Shown here: piece by piece, positions 44,421 to 55,620 of the stretch
Layout of the letters: every line of letters begins with the position of its first letter
How positions within the stretch are numbered: position 1 is the stretch's first letter
NCBI RefSeq assembly: GCF_009727055.1
Contig: NC_052355.1
Coordinates: forward strand, 49,858,290 to 49,922,289
DNA from: Benincasa hispida
Lineage: Eukaryota > Streptophyta > Magnoliopsida > Cucurbitales > Cucurbitaceae
Reading direction: 5' to 3'
Length of the DNA: 64,000 bases
Program-made: the position numbers and the translations under genes
The notes under the pieces: model-generated
Databases searched by the model: none
The model's input: only the letters and a program-made list of their open reading frames with translations
What the model was told of the DNA's origin: nothing

Positions 44421-45420
44421 AAATCAACAACAAAGCTTTCAACTTGTGGCACAAAAATGAGGGTCACTCGGATTTTTCCCAGAAAACAACGGCCCAACAC
44501 AAAGCCAAGTTAGTAGCTCACAACCACCGAAATCTTCGTCCTTAGAAAGCTTGCTGAAGCAATATATTTAGAAAAACGAATACATCCATTAGAAATCTCG
44601 AAATTCAAATGGGACAAATTGCGAACGAGCTGAAAAATAGGCTGCAAGAAGCGTTGCCAAGTTCACTGAGCTCCCTCACAATGCTGGGGGTAACGAGAAG
44701 GAACAATGTTTAGCAGTCTCCATGATAAGCGACAACATGACTGCGGAAATAGGGGAGAAGCCCATTGTGACCAACTTGAATGCGGCGAAACTGAAGGCCT
44801 GTTGACCTATAGTTTAGAGAAGCCCGAGAAAATAGACCCTGAAGTTGCATCCATCCTTAAGCCTCTAGGTCTTGAGACAGAAAGAAGTTCAACCACCAGT
44901 AACTCCGTAAAGATTGAAAGAGGAACAAAATAAGGAAGAAAATATCGCAATAGTGGCTGCAGCGCAAAATGCTATGATCCCACCTAAAATGGGCGACCCA
45001 GGATCTCACGATCTCATGCTCTATTGGAGGGACCTTCAGTGGCCAAGCACTATGGGATCTTGGAGCAAGTATAAACATACTGCCGCTATCAATCTTCAAA
45101 TAATTGAATGCTGGCACACTTACGCCTACAAAGGAAACTCTCCTGCTTGCAGGCAGATTCCAAATACACCCTGAAGGAGAGTTGAAAAATGCTACAATTT
45201 CAATCGATAAATTCATCCTGCCGGCAGACTTCCTCATTTTGGATTATAAAGCGGATGAAGATGCGCCTATCATATTGGGATGACCATTCCTTTCAATCGG
45301 TCGCGCTCAAATTGATGTGCGCAAGGGGAAAATTGTAATGAGCATTCATGGGGAGAAACTCTGGATTAAGGTAGTAAAGATCCCAGAGGACAAAGAAAAG
45401 AGAGAAAAGCCACCATGGAC
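44421..45420 (+). pseudogene. Element A gag tail and aspartic protease remnant
   Basis: Broken frames continue the gag tail (SSLESLLKQYI) and a linker, then the protease region: NAMIPPKMGDPGS near 44980, followed by a frame change. Pieces equivalent to the intact protease of element C appear in three frames (for example AYHIG near 45270 for the family ILGRPFL, and IDVRKGKIVMSIHGEKL near 45313). The DLGA active-site segment is present only in a shifted frame (about 45057-45070). Non-functional. Confidence 0.75.
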
Positions 45421-46950
45421 ATGAACAACCCAGTCGAAAATAAGTGGTCCTTGAGTATTATATGATCGTAATCTATCAGGGACGCAAATTTTGGGAAACA
45501 TCGATTCTTCAACTCTTCTCCGTTATTTGGAATTTTTTTTTATATCTTTTCAATTCGGATCTATCTTTATGTTACTATCTTTATTTCTATTTCTAAAAAA
45601 AATGCGATAACGAGTTTTATTTTGTTTAAAATAATTTGACCCTCTCTTTGTTTTTCTTGCAACGATCGAGGCGCTGGATTGCAGAGATGCTACGCGAAGA
45701 AGAACTTATCTTATTCCATCACCACAATCCATAGAAGAAAAGATCGCCGCAAGGATGGATGCATCAATACATAATGCGGGCGACAATGCAAAATTTGGGG
45801 GTGCACTCTTCTTATCTTTATTTCAAATTTTGCATTATCACATCACATTTTAGTTTTCAAAGTTTTATCACTGCATCCTCTTTGATCCCCGCAATCATTT
45901 GACAAAAAGATAAATTTAGTAGTTTATCGCATTCTATTCCTTTGCCAAGTATGATTTCAATGATGAAAAAATATGCTTCTATGTCTTTTGCATGTACTAG
46001 AGTCAATTTAGTCTTAAGATAGTCACCTCATGAAATATTTCTAGAAGTTAGGGGTTTACTAGCTTTCTTTCAAACTCTCTTTACAACGCATTCTATGACC
46101 ATTGCATGACTTATTTTCATCTTTTGGAAATGAGGACATTTTCGTATTTTAAATTTGGGGGTGGGGTATTTGTTTCCGACCTTGCTTCTATTCTACTAAA
46201 AAAAAAGAAATTTTTTTTGAGAATAACAACTCTATTGTCAACGCAATTGGAAACCCATGTTGATAAGAGTTAAGTTGCGAAAGGCACTTACCCGTAGTTG
46301 GATGTTCGCATGACACACGTAGGGGCAAGCCAAAACGAAAGTAAGTCACTAGGATCAACGCATAAATCAATGACCGCAACTCCACTGCCAAATCGGTATG
46401 AGTTTAGTCTGAGAAAGAGTGCATTGCTCGTAGTTTGATGTTCGCATGACACATGTGGGGGCAAGCCAAAATGAAGGCAAGTCACTAGGATCAACGCATA
46501 AATCAATGACCGCAACTCCACTGCCAAATCGGTATGAGTTTAGTCTGAGAAAGAGTGCATTGCTCGTAGTTTGATGTTCGCATGACACATGTGGGGGCAA
46601 GCCAAAATGAAGGCAAGGCACTCAGATCAGCGCAAGGTCAGAAAAAATAGTAATGAAGAAAATTTTTGTGCAAGGATAAAATCATTTGACACCCCGGTAG
46701 AAAATTTTCTTTTTGAAATAAATCATGCGATGTTCCGGAATTCAGTAAAGTCCTTTTGAAAGGTAAGCTTGCAGTCCTTAGGTCTTAGAAATATTTTAGG
46801 AAAAGACTTGAATAAGACTTAAATAAATTATGGCATATAGGTTTTGGACAAAGTATTCTTGAGAAATCTAGGAAAAGAAATTTGTGGTTGACTTGCTAAA
46901 GGAATCTTTAGCTTATGCTTGAGGACAAGCATTGTTTAAATTTGGGGGTG
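45421..46950 (+). other. Element A 3' non-coding interior and purine tract
   Basis: There is no pol-like frame. AAATTTGGGGGTG-type purine tracts occur at about 45793, 46149 and 46938, the last directly before the right LTR. The order of blocks (TTTGACCCTCTC, GATGCATCAATACATAATGCGGGCGAC, CTAGAAGTTAGGGGTTTACTAG, tandem repeats, GCTTGAGGACAAGCATTGTTTAAA) is the same as in element B. Confidence 0.75.
46294..46620. repeat. 136-bp tandem repeat in element A (about 2.4 units)
   Basis: Units start at 46294, 46430 and 46566 with GTAGTTNGATGTTCGCATGACACA. The last two full units are nearly identical. Each contains the complement of GGCTTGCCCC(A/T)CATGTGTCATGCG. Confidence 0.92.
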
Positions 46951-48638
46951 TGATAACGGGCAGAAATGCACATTATCATAGTTCTAAGTTCTTAAACAAT
47001 GTTGGATTGCGTTGATGAAATATGTTACTTTGCGTCCATTAAGCATCAGTTTCTTAATATTGCGTTCACATGCATCCAACGCATTAGAACAGTTGATCTT
47101 TGTATTCTTGTGCAGAATATGCGTTAACGCAATGCAAGATTGCGATCAGAGGAAATCATTGTTCAAGCGCAACTTCACCGCAAGACTTTGCGTTGATTTG
47201 TGCTCGCAAACATTCGCCCAAGAAGGATCATCGCAACTTGGTCAGCACAACATGGTGGGCGCATCCGGGTGTAAGGATAATTAAGAGTGATGGGACAGAA
47301 AACTGATGATAGCCGAATCCAAATTAATTTGACAGCCGATAACGGTCACAAAGTACATTCAGCTTTATCGTTGACAATTATCCGGCGCATCAGTCAAGAA
47401 TTAAAGTTGTCCAATCTGTACAACTAGGAGAGAGAAGCCACTTTTCACCATGGATGCTCTAAAATACCAAGGGCATTCTTCAGAGGAGGGGTTCACCACT
47501 TTTTACAACTAGTTGATCAGTTAACCGCTTTTACAATCTTTGTTCCATAAGTTCATGCCTCTGTCCTTAGTTTTCTTTCATTTTAAGGTGGACGCGAGGA
47601 AGAAAGTCGTGCCGGTAGATCGTTCCGATAATCTTGGGAGAGCGTTGGAAGCTTCAAAACAAAGAGAGGGTCGACGCGGGATCATCTTTAGATCAGAATA
47701 AAGATTTTAGTGTAAAAAGCATGGTCAGCAAGGAATTGCTACTAGGCTCTCTACCTTAACTTCAATTGATATCTTGTACTCAGCTCATTTATAAGAATGG
47801 AATTTCTTTCTCTATATCTGTTCACTCTTTGTTATTCACGCATGAGTAGCTAATTTAGTTGAATGGGTTGAGAAGCATTTAGCTAGCACACTAGGGAATC
47901 TTCATTCTTTGTGATTAGCTTGTTTATGTATGCTTCATTCGTCCATTAGAGATACTCGGGAGGGTAGCCTAAGGACAGGATCTAGACTTGGGAAGGCCAG
48001 GTTAGAATCTAGGTTTGGAAGAACTAGATTAGAATGCATAAACGAGAGATAGGCACTTAGAAATGAGCATTATTTATTATCAACGCATCGCATGCACCTA
48101 GAGATAGGATATGATTTTATGCAGTCACCTTGCTTTCATGCATTTTGCATCATCGCATAGGACAAGAGTAGAGACTTAGGGATAAGCTCTATGGACACTT
48201 TTGCATTCAACACATGCGTCCTAAACTTAGGAGAATCGCATTTACATTGGAAATGACTTGCTGTGCATGGTTGTAACATGATCGCATAGTCTAACGCATT
48301 CCCGAGTAATGCTACCTAAAGATCTTCTCAACCCATTCATTGCATACTCATTGCATCTATCAACACAACTGTCTTCACTTAAATCCGTCGCCTTTATTTA
48401 TTTCTTTTTCATCAACGCAAACAAAAAACCCAACACTTATTTATTTACTTGGTTACCACAAAGTTTTCATAAAAATTACCAACACAATCTATCTTCACAA
48501 GTCCCTGTGTTCGACCCTGGACTTACCAGGAAACTCAGAGGAATTTACACTTGAATTCCGTGGGGGAAACTTGAGTGTACAATGCAATTCCATCAACGCA
48601 TATCATCCATATTTCCACTTCATACATTTCAAGCATCA
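46951..48638 (+). repeat. Element A right LTR (element B type)
   Basis: Starts TGATAACGGGCAGAAATGCA, carries CCCTGTGTTCGACCCTGG at about 48503 and ends TTCAAGCATCA. It is colinear with the complement of the element B LTRs. Confidence 0.8.
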
Positions 48639-49699
48639 ACTAACTAAGTACTTCTCAACCCATTTAGAAATTTAGCTACTCATGCGTGGTATGGAGAGAT
48701 TGAACATAGATTGAAATGAGTTTTCCATTTTCTGCAAATAAAGTACTAAATACAAAATAACAAATGAATTTGAGAGATAAGAGCCCGGGAAGCAATGTCT
48801 TGCTTCCCTGGCCTTTTACACTGCTCTTTATCAATTCAACTCTGTTTTAGTTGTGTATTCTTGCTCTCGCAAGTGTTGGCCCTCTCTCATTTGTGTTGCT
48901 TTCCCACAGTCTCTCAATCTATCCGAGAGCGATTTCTCTTGGCTTCTTCCTCGACTCCTTGCCCTCTTCGTCTGTTATGTATATGTATGAGTATGTGCGT
49001 GAATAGACTAACTGACTAACTAATTAACTCCTTTTTCTCTGGTGGCCTTCAGTATTTATAGATTTAAAGGTGAAACAGCTTTTCTTGCTAATGATTGTAA
49101 TGATGGGAAACATTAATTCCCCTATTGTATTGCGCCATTTAATAGTCACCGAAAGTTGAGTGTACTTACTACAGTGTGGCTTTTAATGGCTTGTCAACTA
49201 AATTCGGAATCGACCGTTATCAGCTTTCCGTCCCATCATGATTTATTATGCTGTCGCCTTGATGTGAGGTCTTTATGCGACCACCTTTTTAAGAAACTTC
49301 TCACGATCGCATGACTTGCGATCGCAATGTTCAAGCGCACTGATGCATTTTATGGTACGGGTAATTAGATAAGGGGCAAGAATCATGAAATGCTCTTTTT
49401 TCCGAGGGCGGGTCCTTTTCTAGCATATGCTCAGCTGCACCAATAACTTATGCCTACTGGAAAAGATTTGGATTAGGCGCAACTCATGACCTCAGACCTT
49501 TGGATCGCAATTTCATATGTGCCATCGCATTGTACCTGCACAAAATAGGTAAATTAGCTGCTTTTATGCGATGAGCACTCGCGATCGCAATTCCTTTCAG
49601 TATAGTGCTTTCAAACATGATATTGCCTATTTTACCATCGCATTCTCTCATTGTTTTACTTATTTGAGATGTAATAAATTGTATTTCTACTAGTTATCA
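48639..49699 (-). repeat. Element C left (3') LTR, second part
   Basis: Resumes at ACTAACTAAGTACTTCTCAACCC. It has GGAAGCAATGTCTTGCTTCC (48789-48808), a 9-bp inverted repeat also found near 24921. Its minus-strand 5' end is TGATAACTAGTAGAAATACA at 49699. Confidence 0.7.
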
Positions 49700-50706
49700 A
49701 TATTTCTTCAGAATACTGGGTAGCGCAGTTTCTTTTTCTTTTGGTAACGCAGAGGATGTGATAACTTGCAAGGTTTCATTCTGGCCAAGGAAAACGTACT
49801 TCAAGTGATTTGGTAGAGTTTTTAGCTCCAGTATAGGTGATTGCTCTAAGGAGGGTTTTTGTGTTTTTCTTTCTTCATTTAACTTTAACTTTTCTTCATT
49901 GTTCATTGTCTCTGTTATTGCATGGCAAGTTTCTAAGGATGCTGTCACATCCTCTCTCTCTTTATTTTCTTCCTCGAACTCCCCATCTTCAACGCAAGTG
50001 TGTTCATCGTCGGAATCTGATAAGCCTTCATCTTTTGGGGACTTCATTGCCGTGATAATATTAAACCTGAGCTTCTTTCCATTGATGCTCATTGTGATTT
50101 CTCCCTTGTGCACATCTATTTGAGCACAACTAATAGACAAAAATGGTCGTCCCAATATGATTGGCACATCTTTATCCGCTTCATAATCTAGAATGATGAA
50201 ATCTGCAAGTAGAATGAATTTGTCGATTGTGACCAAGACATCCTTCAATTTTCCTTCAGGGTGTACCAGGGACCTATCTGCAAACTGGAGAGTCACTGTT
50301 GTGGGTGTTAACTGTCCTACATTCAATTGTTTGAAGATTGAAAGGGGCATTAAGTTTATGTTTGCCCCAAGATCGCATAATACTTGACCAATGTAGATCC
50401 CTCCTATTGAGCAGGGTATTGTAAAGCTACCTGGGTCCCGCATCTTCGGTGGGATTATAGTGTTTGGTTCTTGCGTTAATGCCACCGTGGCGATTTTTCC
50501 TGTGCTTCTCTTCTTCGAAACCATATCCTTAAAAAACATGGCATACAACGACATCTACTCTATCGCCTCTGTTAATGGAATATTGATGTGTAGTTGTTTC
50601 AATATTTCCAGGAAGCGACGATACTGACCTTCATCGTTTTGCTTCTTTTTCAGTTTTTGAGGGAATGGAGGTAGCTGTACTTTCACTGTTCCATGGTCTG
50701 TAGGCT
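49700..50706 (-). pseudogene. Element C protease (Athila type), pol deleted
   Basis: Minus strand from 50706: VKVQLPPFPQKLKKKQ and RFLEILKQLHINIPLTEAIE, a stop at about 50555, then a 285-codon frame (50554-49697). That frame reads MSLYAMFFKDMVSKKR, IIPPKMRDPGSFTIPCSIGG, the active site CDLGANINLMPLSIFKQL (Asp at residue 58), DFIILDYEADKDVPIILGRPFL and IDVHKGEITM, then an acidic linker and LPNHLKYVFLGQNETLQVI, the segment that normally leads into RT. It ends ILKKY, with the stop supplied by the TGATAA at the LTR start. No purine tract or pol lies in between, so RT, RNase H and integrase were removed by a deletion ending at the LTR. The protease core itself looks intact. Confidence 0.9.
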
Positions 50707-51137
50707 TGATGCATTATTTAATGATGTGGAATTGTGGATGAAATGCGATGGTGAAAAATGCGTTGAGCACTCAAGTTTTCTCAGTGGAATCCAAGTGTAA
50801 ACCCCACTGAGTTCTTGGTAAGTCCAAGGTCGAACTCAAGGACTTGTGAAAACAGGTTGCGATGGTAATTTTTAGAAAACTTTGCGGTAACTGGTAACTC
50901 AATTAATTTTTGGTTTGTTGTTGATTTCAGTAATGAAAAATAAACAAATGCGTCGGATTTGAGAAAAGTCTAATTGTGTGATAGATGCACTGCGTATGCA
51001 GATGAACGGGTTGAGAAGGTTTAGCTAACGTTACTTGGAAATGCGTCAGACTATGCGATCATGCTACAACCATGCACAACAAGTCATTTTCCAATGCAAA
51101 TGCGATGCTCCTAAGTTTAGGACACGTGTTGAATGCA

Positions 51138-52471
51138 TGTCACACCCCCATCCCGAGCCTTAACCCAAGACTTAAGAAAGAGTATGAAGACTTTCCCTAT
51201 ACCCCATTTTCCCGCCAATGTGCACATCGACCATTTCTTTCCCGCTAGTTATGCTTAGGTAACTTGGCCATTTTTTTCCCGTCGGTCGTCACCGACTGTC
51301 ATTTCCCACCGATCGAAGCCGACCATATTTCCCCGCCAAGTACCATTTTCAAGCATATTAACCATATCCCGAGTATAATTCTAGTTTCCATCACAATATA
51401 ACATGCAATATCACGGCAATCACAACAGAAATCATGCATCCCTATTCATGCACATTTGACATTACCCTCTACGTACAAGGCTCATATATACATATACATA
51501 TACAAATATAAATCAAAACAACACATAGTAACCACTCACCGTCAAAAAATCCTCCTAATGCAATTTACTTGTAAATATCTTCCTGCCATTTCATTATTTC
51601 CAAGAAGATTCCCAATTAATATTATTTCATAAATTTATTTAAAAACCCTTAAAAAAAATACTACTAGCTTACCCTACTCAAACAGAATATGAATCTGTGC
51701 AGCACCTCCTTCAAATTCCTTGCCTCCACCACCAACGACAACTTTCCCACTAAATGCTCACTCTCTACTTAGAATTTTTACTACTAAAATTGTTTGGAAT
51801 GAGTTTAACCTTCATGCTGAGGCCTTCTATTTATAGCCATTCCCAGCCTCTTTCCTCACAACAACTCACCATTCAAATGGTTCTTCCTTAGGCTGCCCAT
51901 GTTAACTCTGGCTAGCCGAGCTTTGAGTTGTCTAATTCTGGGTTTGCTAACCAAAATTATCTTAGTTTGCATGTAATCTCAACCGTACACCACCTACTTA
52001 AGTTGATAAAAATCTTCCTACATGTAATCTTCTTTTGCCACTTCATCTGCTTAATTTCTGATTTATTTATCCAAATTACTAATGAACGAATCCAATTCTC
52101 TTCAAATGCATCCATCTGTCCCAATCTCACTGGTTTTGCTCTCGTGGCTCTCACTCTCTCCAACTTTCTCGCAGGTTTTGCTCTCGTGGCTCTCGCTCTC
52201 TCCAACTTTCTCGCTGGTTTTGCTCTCGTGGCTCTCGCTCTCTCCCACTTTCTCGCTCAATCCACTCTCGCTCTCTCCATTCTCTCCAATCTTGCTTTCT
52301 CCCATTTTCTCGTTAAAACTTCTTTCCATCCTCGCTTGGCATCACGTTATTTCTTACTTAATTCATTTTTCTTTGGTTTTCCCACGTCTAAATTCCTCTT
52401 AATTTAATTATATTTCTTGTTTTTAATATCCTATTTCCTCATGCCTTCCAAATTAAGGTTAGGGTATTACA
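51138..52471. mobile_element. Solo gypsy-type LTR with exact 5-bp target duplication
   Basis: TGTCACACCCCC ... GGGTATTACA, 1334 bp with TG/CA ends, flanked by ATGCA at 51133-51137 and 52472-52476. Removing it restores the uninterrupted LTR sequence seen at 57688-57702. No interior is present. Orientation is taken from the TGTCACACCC start (plus), typical of chromovirus-like LTRs. The ORFs inside are products of its tandem repeat. Confidence 0.9.
52132..52257. repeat. 42-bp tandem repeat, three units
   Basis: GGTTTTGCTCTCGTGGCTCT begins each unit at 52132, 52174 and 52216. The units differ at a few positions. A degenerate CTCTCGCTCTCTCC tail follows to about 52310. Confidence 0.93.
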
Positions 52472-53700
52472 ATGCAAATGTGTGCATAGAGCTTATTCCT
52501 AAGTGTCTACTCTTGTCCTAATGATGCAAGATGCATAAAGGTAAGGTGACCGCACAGAATCATATCCTATCTCTAGGATGCATGTGAGGCATTAATAGTA
52601 AATAATGCTTATTCCTAAGCTCCTATCTCTTGATTATGCGTTCTAAACCGACTCTCCCGAGCCTAGATTCTAACCTGACTTTCCCAAGCCTAGATCCTGT
52701 CCTTAGACTACCCTCCCGAGTATCTCTAATGGATGAATGAAGCATATATAATACAAGATAATTGCATAGAATGAAGATTCCTAGTTGTGCTAGCTAAATG
52801 CTTCTTAACCCATTCAATAGATTTAGCTACTCATGTGTAAATAACAGAGAGTGAACAAATATAGAGAAGTAAATTCTATTTTTATAAATGAGTTGAGTAC
52901 AAAATAACAATAGAAGATAAAGATAGAGAGCCTGGTAGTAATTCCTCGCTGACCGAGGCTTTTACACTGTCAATTTCTATTCGGTTCAAAAGATATTCCT
53001 GCTTCCGCAGGTGTTGGCCTTCTCTCTGTTCTTGAAGCTTCCGGTGCTCTCCCAAGCTTACCAGAACGATATGTCGGCACAAAATTCTTCTCTCGCGTCC
53101 GCCTTAAAGTAAAAGAAAATCTAAGAATAAGGCTAAACTATGAATAGAACTTGTGAACTCGTGAGATGGTGAACACTTTTTCTGAAGGATGCCTCTGGTA
53201 TATATAGAGATTTGGGGTCAAGGCGACTTCTCTCTCATGATTGCACAGATGGGAAGGCTTTAATTCCCTGATTGATGCGCCGAATATTTGTCACCGAAAA
53301 GTTGAATGTACTTGTTATCCTTAGCGATTGTCAGCTTAATTCGGATTCGATCGTCATCAGCTTTCTATCCCATTGCGATTAATTATGCCTTTCACTCAGA
53401 TGCGCCTACCAAGTTGCGGCAATCCTTCTTGAGCAAATGTTTGCGAACACAATCACCGCAAAGTCTTGCGGTAATGCTTCGCTCGACCAATGATTTCCTA
53501 TGATCGCAATTTCAGCCTTGCGTCAACGCATATTCTGCATAAAAACACAAAAAATCAATTGTTTCTATGCAATGAACGCATGTGGCCACAATATTATGAA
53601 TTTGATGCTTTTTGGATGCAATCTAACATATTTTATCAACGCAAGCCAACATTTTTAAGAACTTAGCACTATGATAACCTGCATTTCTGCCCGTTATCAC

Positions 53701-55010
53701 ACCCCCAAATTTAAACAATGCTTGTCCTCAAGCATAAGCTAAAGATTTCCTTTAGCAAGTCGACCGCAATGTTCTTTTCCTAGATTTCTCATGGATACTT
53801 CGTTCACATCCTATATACCAAAGTTTCCTTAAGTCTTATTCAAGTCTCCTCTTAAAATATTTCTAAGACATAGGGATTGCAAACTTAACCTTCAAAAGGA
53901 CTTTACTAAATTCCGGAACATCGCATGATTTATTTTTTTTTTTAAAAAAAACTTTTCCACTGGGGTGTTAAATGATTTTATCCTTGCATATTTCTTGACG
54001 TTATTATTTTTTTCTGACCTTGCATTGATCCAAGTGCCTTGCCTTCTTTTTGGCTTGCCCCCACGTGTGCCATGCAGACATCCAACTACGAGCAATGAGC
54101 TCTTCCTCAAACTAAACTCATACCTTCTTGGCAGCGGAGTTGCGGTCATTTATTTATGCGTTGATCCTGGTGATTTACTTTCATTTTGGCTTGCCCCCAC
54201 GTGTGTCATGCGGACATCCAACTACGGGTAAGTTCCCTTCACAACTTAACTCTTATCAACATGGATTTTCCCATTGCGTTGACAGTAAAGTTGTTATTCT
54301 CAAAATTTTTCTCCTTTTTTTTTTATAGAATAGCAAGGTCGAAAATAAATACCTCACCCCCAAATTTAAGATGCGGCAATGTCCTCATTGCCAAAAGATT
54401 GAAATAAGTCATGCGATATTCTTAGAGAGTTTTGTAAAGAGAGTTTGAAAGAAAACTAGCAAACCCCTAACTTCTAGAAATATTTCATGAGGTGACTATC
54501 TTAAAGTTAAGTTGACTCTAGTACATACGAAAGAAATAGAAGCATGTTGTTCATCATTGAAATTATAATTGGCAAAGAGACAACATGCAGTAACTTACAA
54601 AATTTATCAATATTAAATGATTGCAGTAATCAAAGATGATGTGATGATAAAGCTTTTAAGACTAAAATGCGATGCGATAGCGCAAAATATGAAATAAAGT
54701 GAAGGAAGAATACAACCCCCAAATTTTCGTTGTCGCCCGCATTATGTATTGATGCATCCTTCTTTGCGGCGATCTATCTTCTTTGGATTGCGGTGACGGA
54801 GTAAGATGAGTTTCTTCTTCGTGTAACACCTCCGCAATCATGTGCCTCAATCGTTGCACTAAAAACAGTGAGAGGGTCAAATAATTTTAAACAAAACAAC
54901 ATTTTTCTTAAGAATATAAAGAAAAAAATAGATATGCAATAATAGACAAAATTAAGATGCTTAAAGTTCATGAAGTATTGATGTAGAGAAAGGATATTCA
55001 AAAGAATTAC
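53701..55010 (-). other. Element B 3' interior, non-coding
   Basis: Minus-strand purine tracts (plus ACCCCCAAATTT) lie at 53701, 54356 and 54716. The module GGCTTGCCCCCACGTGTG(C/T)C lies at 54052 and 54189, 137 bases apart. No pol-like frame. Colinear with 45470-46950. Confidence 0.75.
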
Positions 55011-55129
55011 GTCCCTAATGATGTTGAATTATATCGTAACTCAGGGACTGCTTATTCTAGGCTGGTCTTTTCACGTCCATGGTGGCTTTTCTCTCTTTTC
55101 TTTGTCTTCTGGGATCTTGACTGCCTTAA

Positions 55130-55620
55130 TCCAGAGCTTTTTCCCATAAATGTTCATATAATTTCCCCCTTGTGCACATCAATTTGAGCATGACCGGTCG
55201 AAAGAAATGGTCGTCCCAATATGATGGGCGCATCTTCGTCCACTTTATAATCCAAAATGAGGAAGTCTGCCGACAGGATGAATTTATCGATTGAGATTGT
55301 GGCATTTTTCAACTCTTTTTCAGGGTGTATTCAAGATTTGTTCGGGAGCAGGAGAGTTTCCTTTGTGTGCGTGAGTGTGCCGACATTCAATTGTTTAAAG
55401 ATTGATAACGGCATTATGTTTATACTTGCCCCAAGATCACATAGTGCTTGGCCACTGTAGACCCCTCTAATAGAGCATGGTATCGTGAAGATTCCTGGGT
55501 TGCACATTTTTGGTGGGATCATAGCATTTTGCGCTGCAACCACTATTGCGATCTTTTCTTCATCATTTTGTTTCTCTTTCAATCTTTACGAAGTTGCTGG
55601 TGGTTGGACTTCTTCTGTCT
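55130..55620 (-). pseudogene. Element B aspartic protease
   Basis: The minus-strand frame 55582-55334 reads NAMIPPKMCNPGIFTIPCS and the active site CDLGASINIMPLSIFKQL, then stops shortly after TKETLLLPNKS. The continuation HPEKELKNATISIDKFILSADFLILDYKVDEDAPIILGRPFLS (55325-55205) is in the same register after the stop. It would cleave the element's polyprotein. One stop and a degenerate C-terminus. Confidence 0.85.

Larger units (their letters stand above)
41167..48638 (+). mobile_element. Element A: gag-protease-only Athila derivative
   Basis: Left LTR 41167-43234, Asp-tRNA-type primer site 43241-43258, gag, protease remnant, non-coding 3' interior with 136-bp tandem repeats, purine tract and right LTR 46951-48638. 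The flanks GCTAG (41162-41166) and ACTAA (48639-48643) could be a target duplication with two transitions, and the interrupted LTR resumes on the far side. No RT, RNase H or integrase motif exists between protease and LTR. The left LTR is of the element E type and the right LTR of the element B type, so the element is mosaic or mis-assembled. Confidence 0.75.
50707..53699 (-). repeat. Element B 3' LTR (interrupted)
   Basis: Plus-strand TGATGCATTATTTAATGATG to CCGTTATCA. About 1654 bp once the insertion and one 5-bp duplicate are removed, against 1662 bp for the 5' LTR. There are six mismatches in the first ~110 aligned bases by eye. Confidence 0.87.

Noticed and set aside
46294..46620. Possible CRISPR-like array
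   Set aside because: Long direct tandem units without unique spacers, in plant retrotransposon DNA.
46288..46621. Two overlapping minus-strand frames of about 80 codons with repeats
   Set aside because: Products of the 136-bp tandem repeat; not conserved as protein in elements B or E.
51928..52407. 159-codon frame with GFALVALALSNFLA repeats and minus-strand SESHESKT repeats
   Set aside because: Created by the 42-bp tandem repeat, open on both strands, inside a solo LTR.
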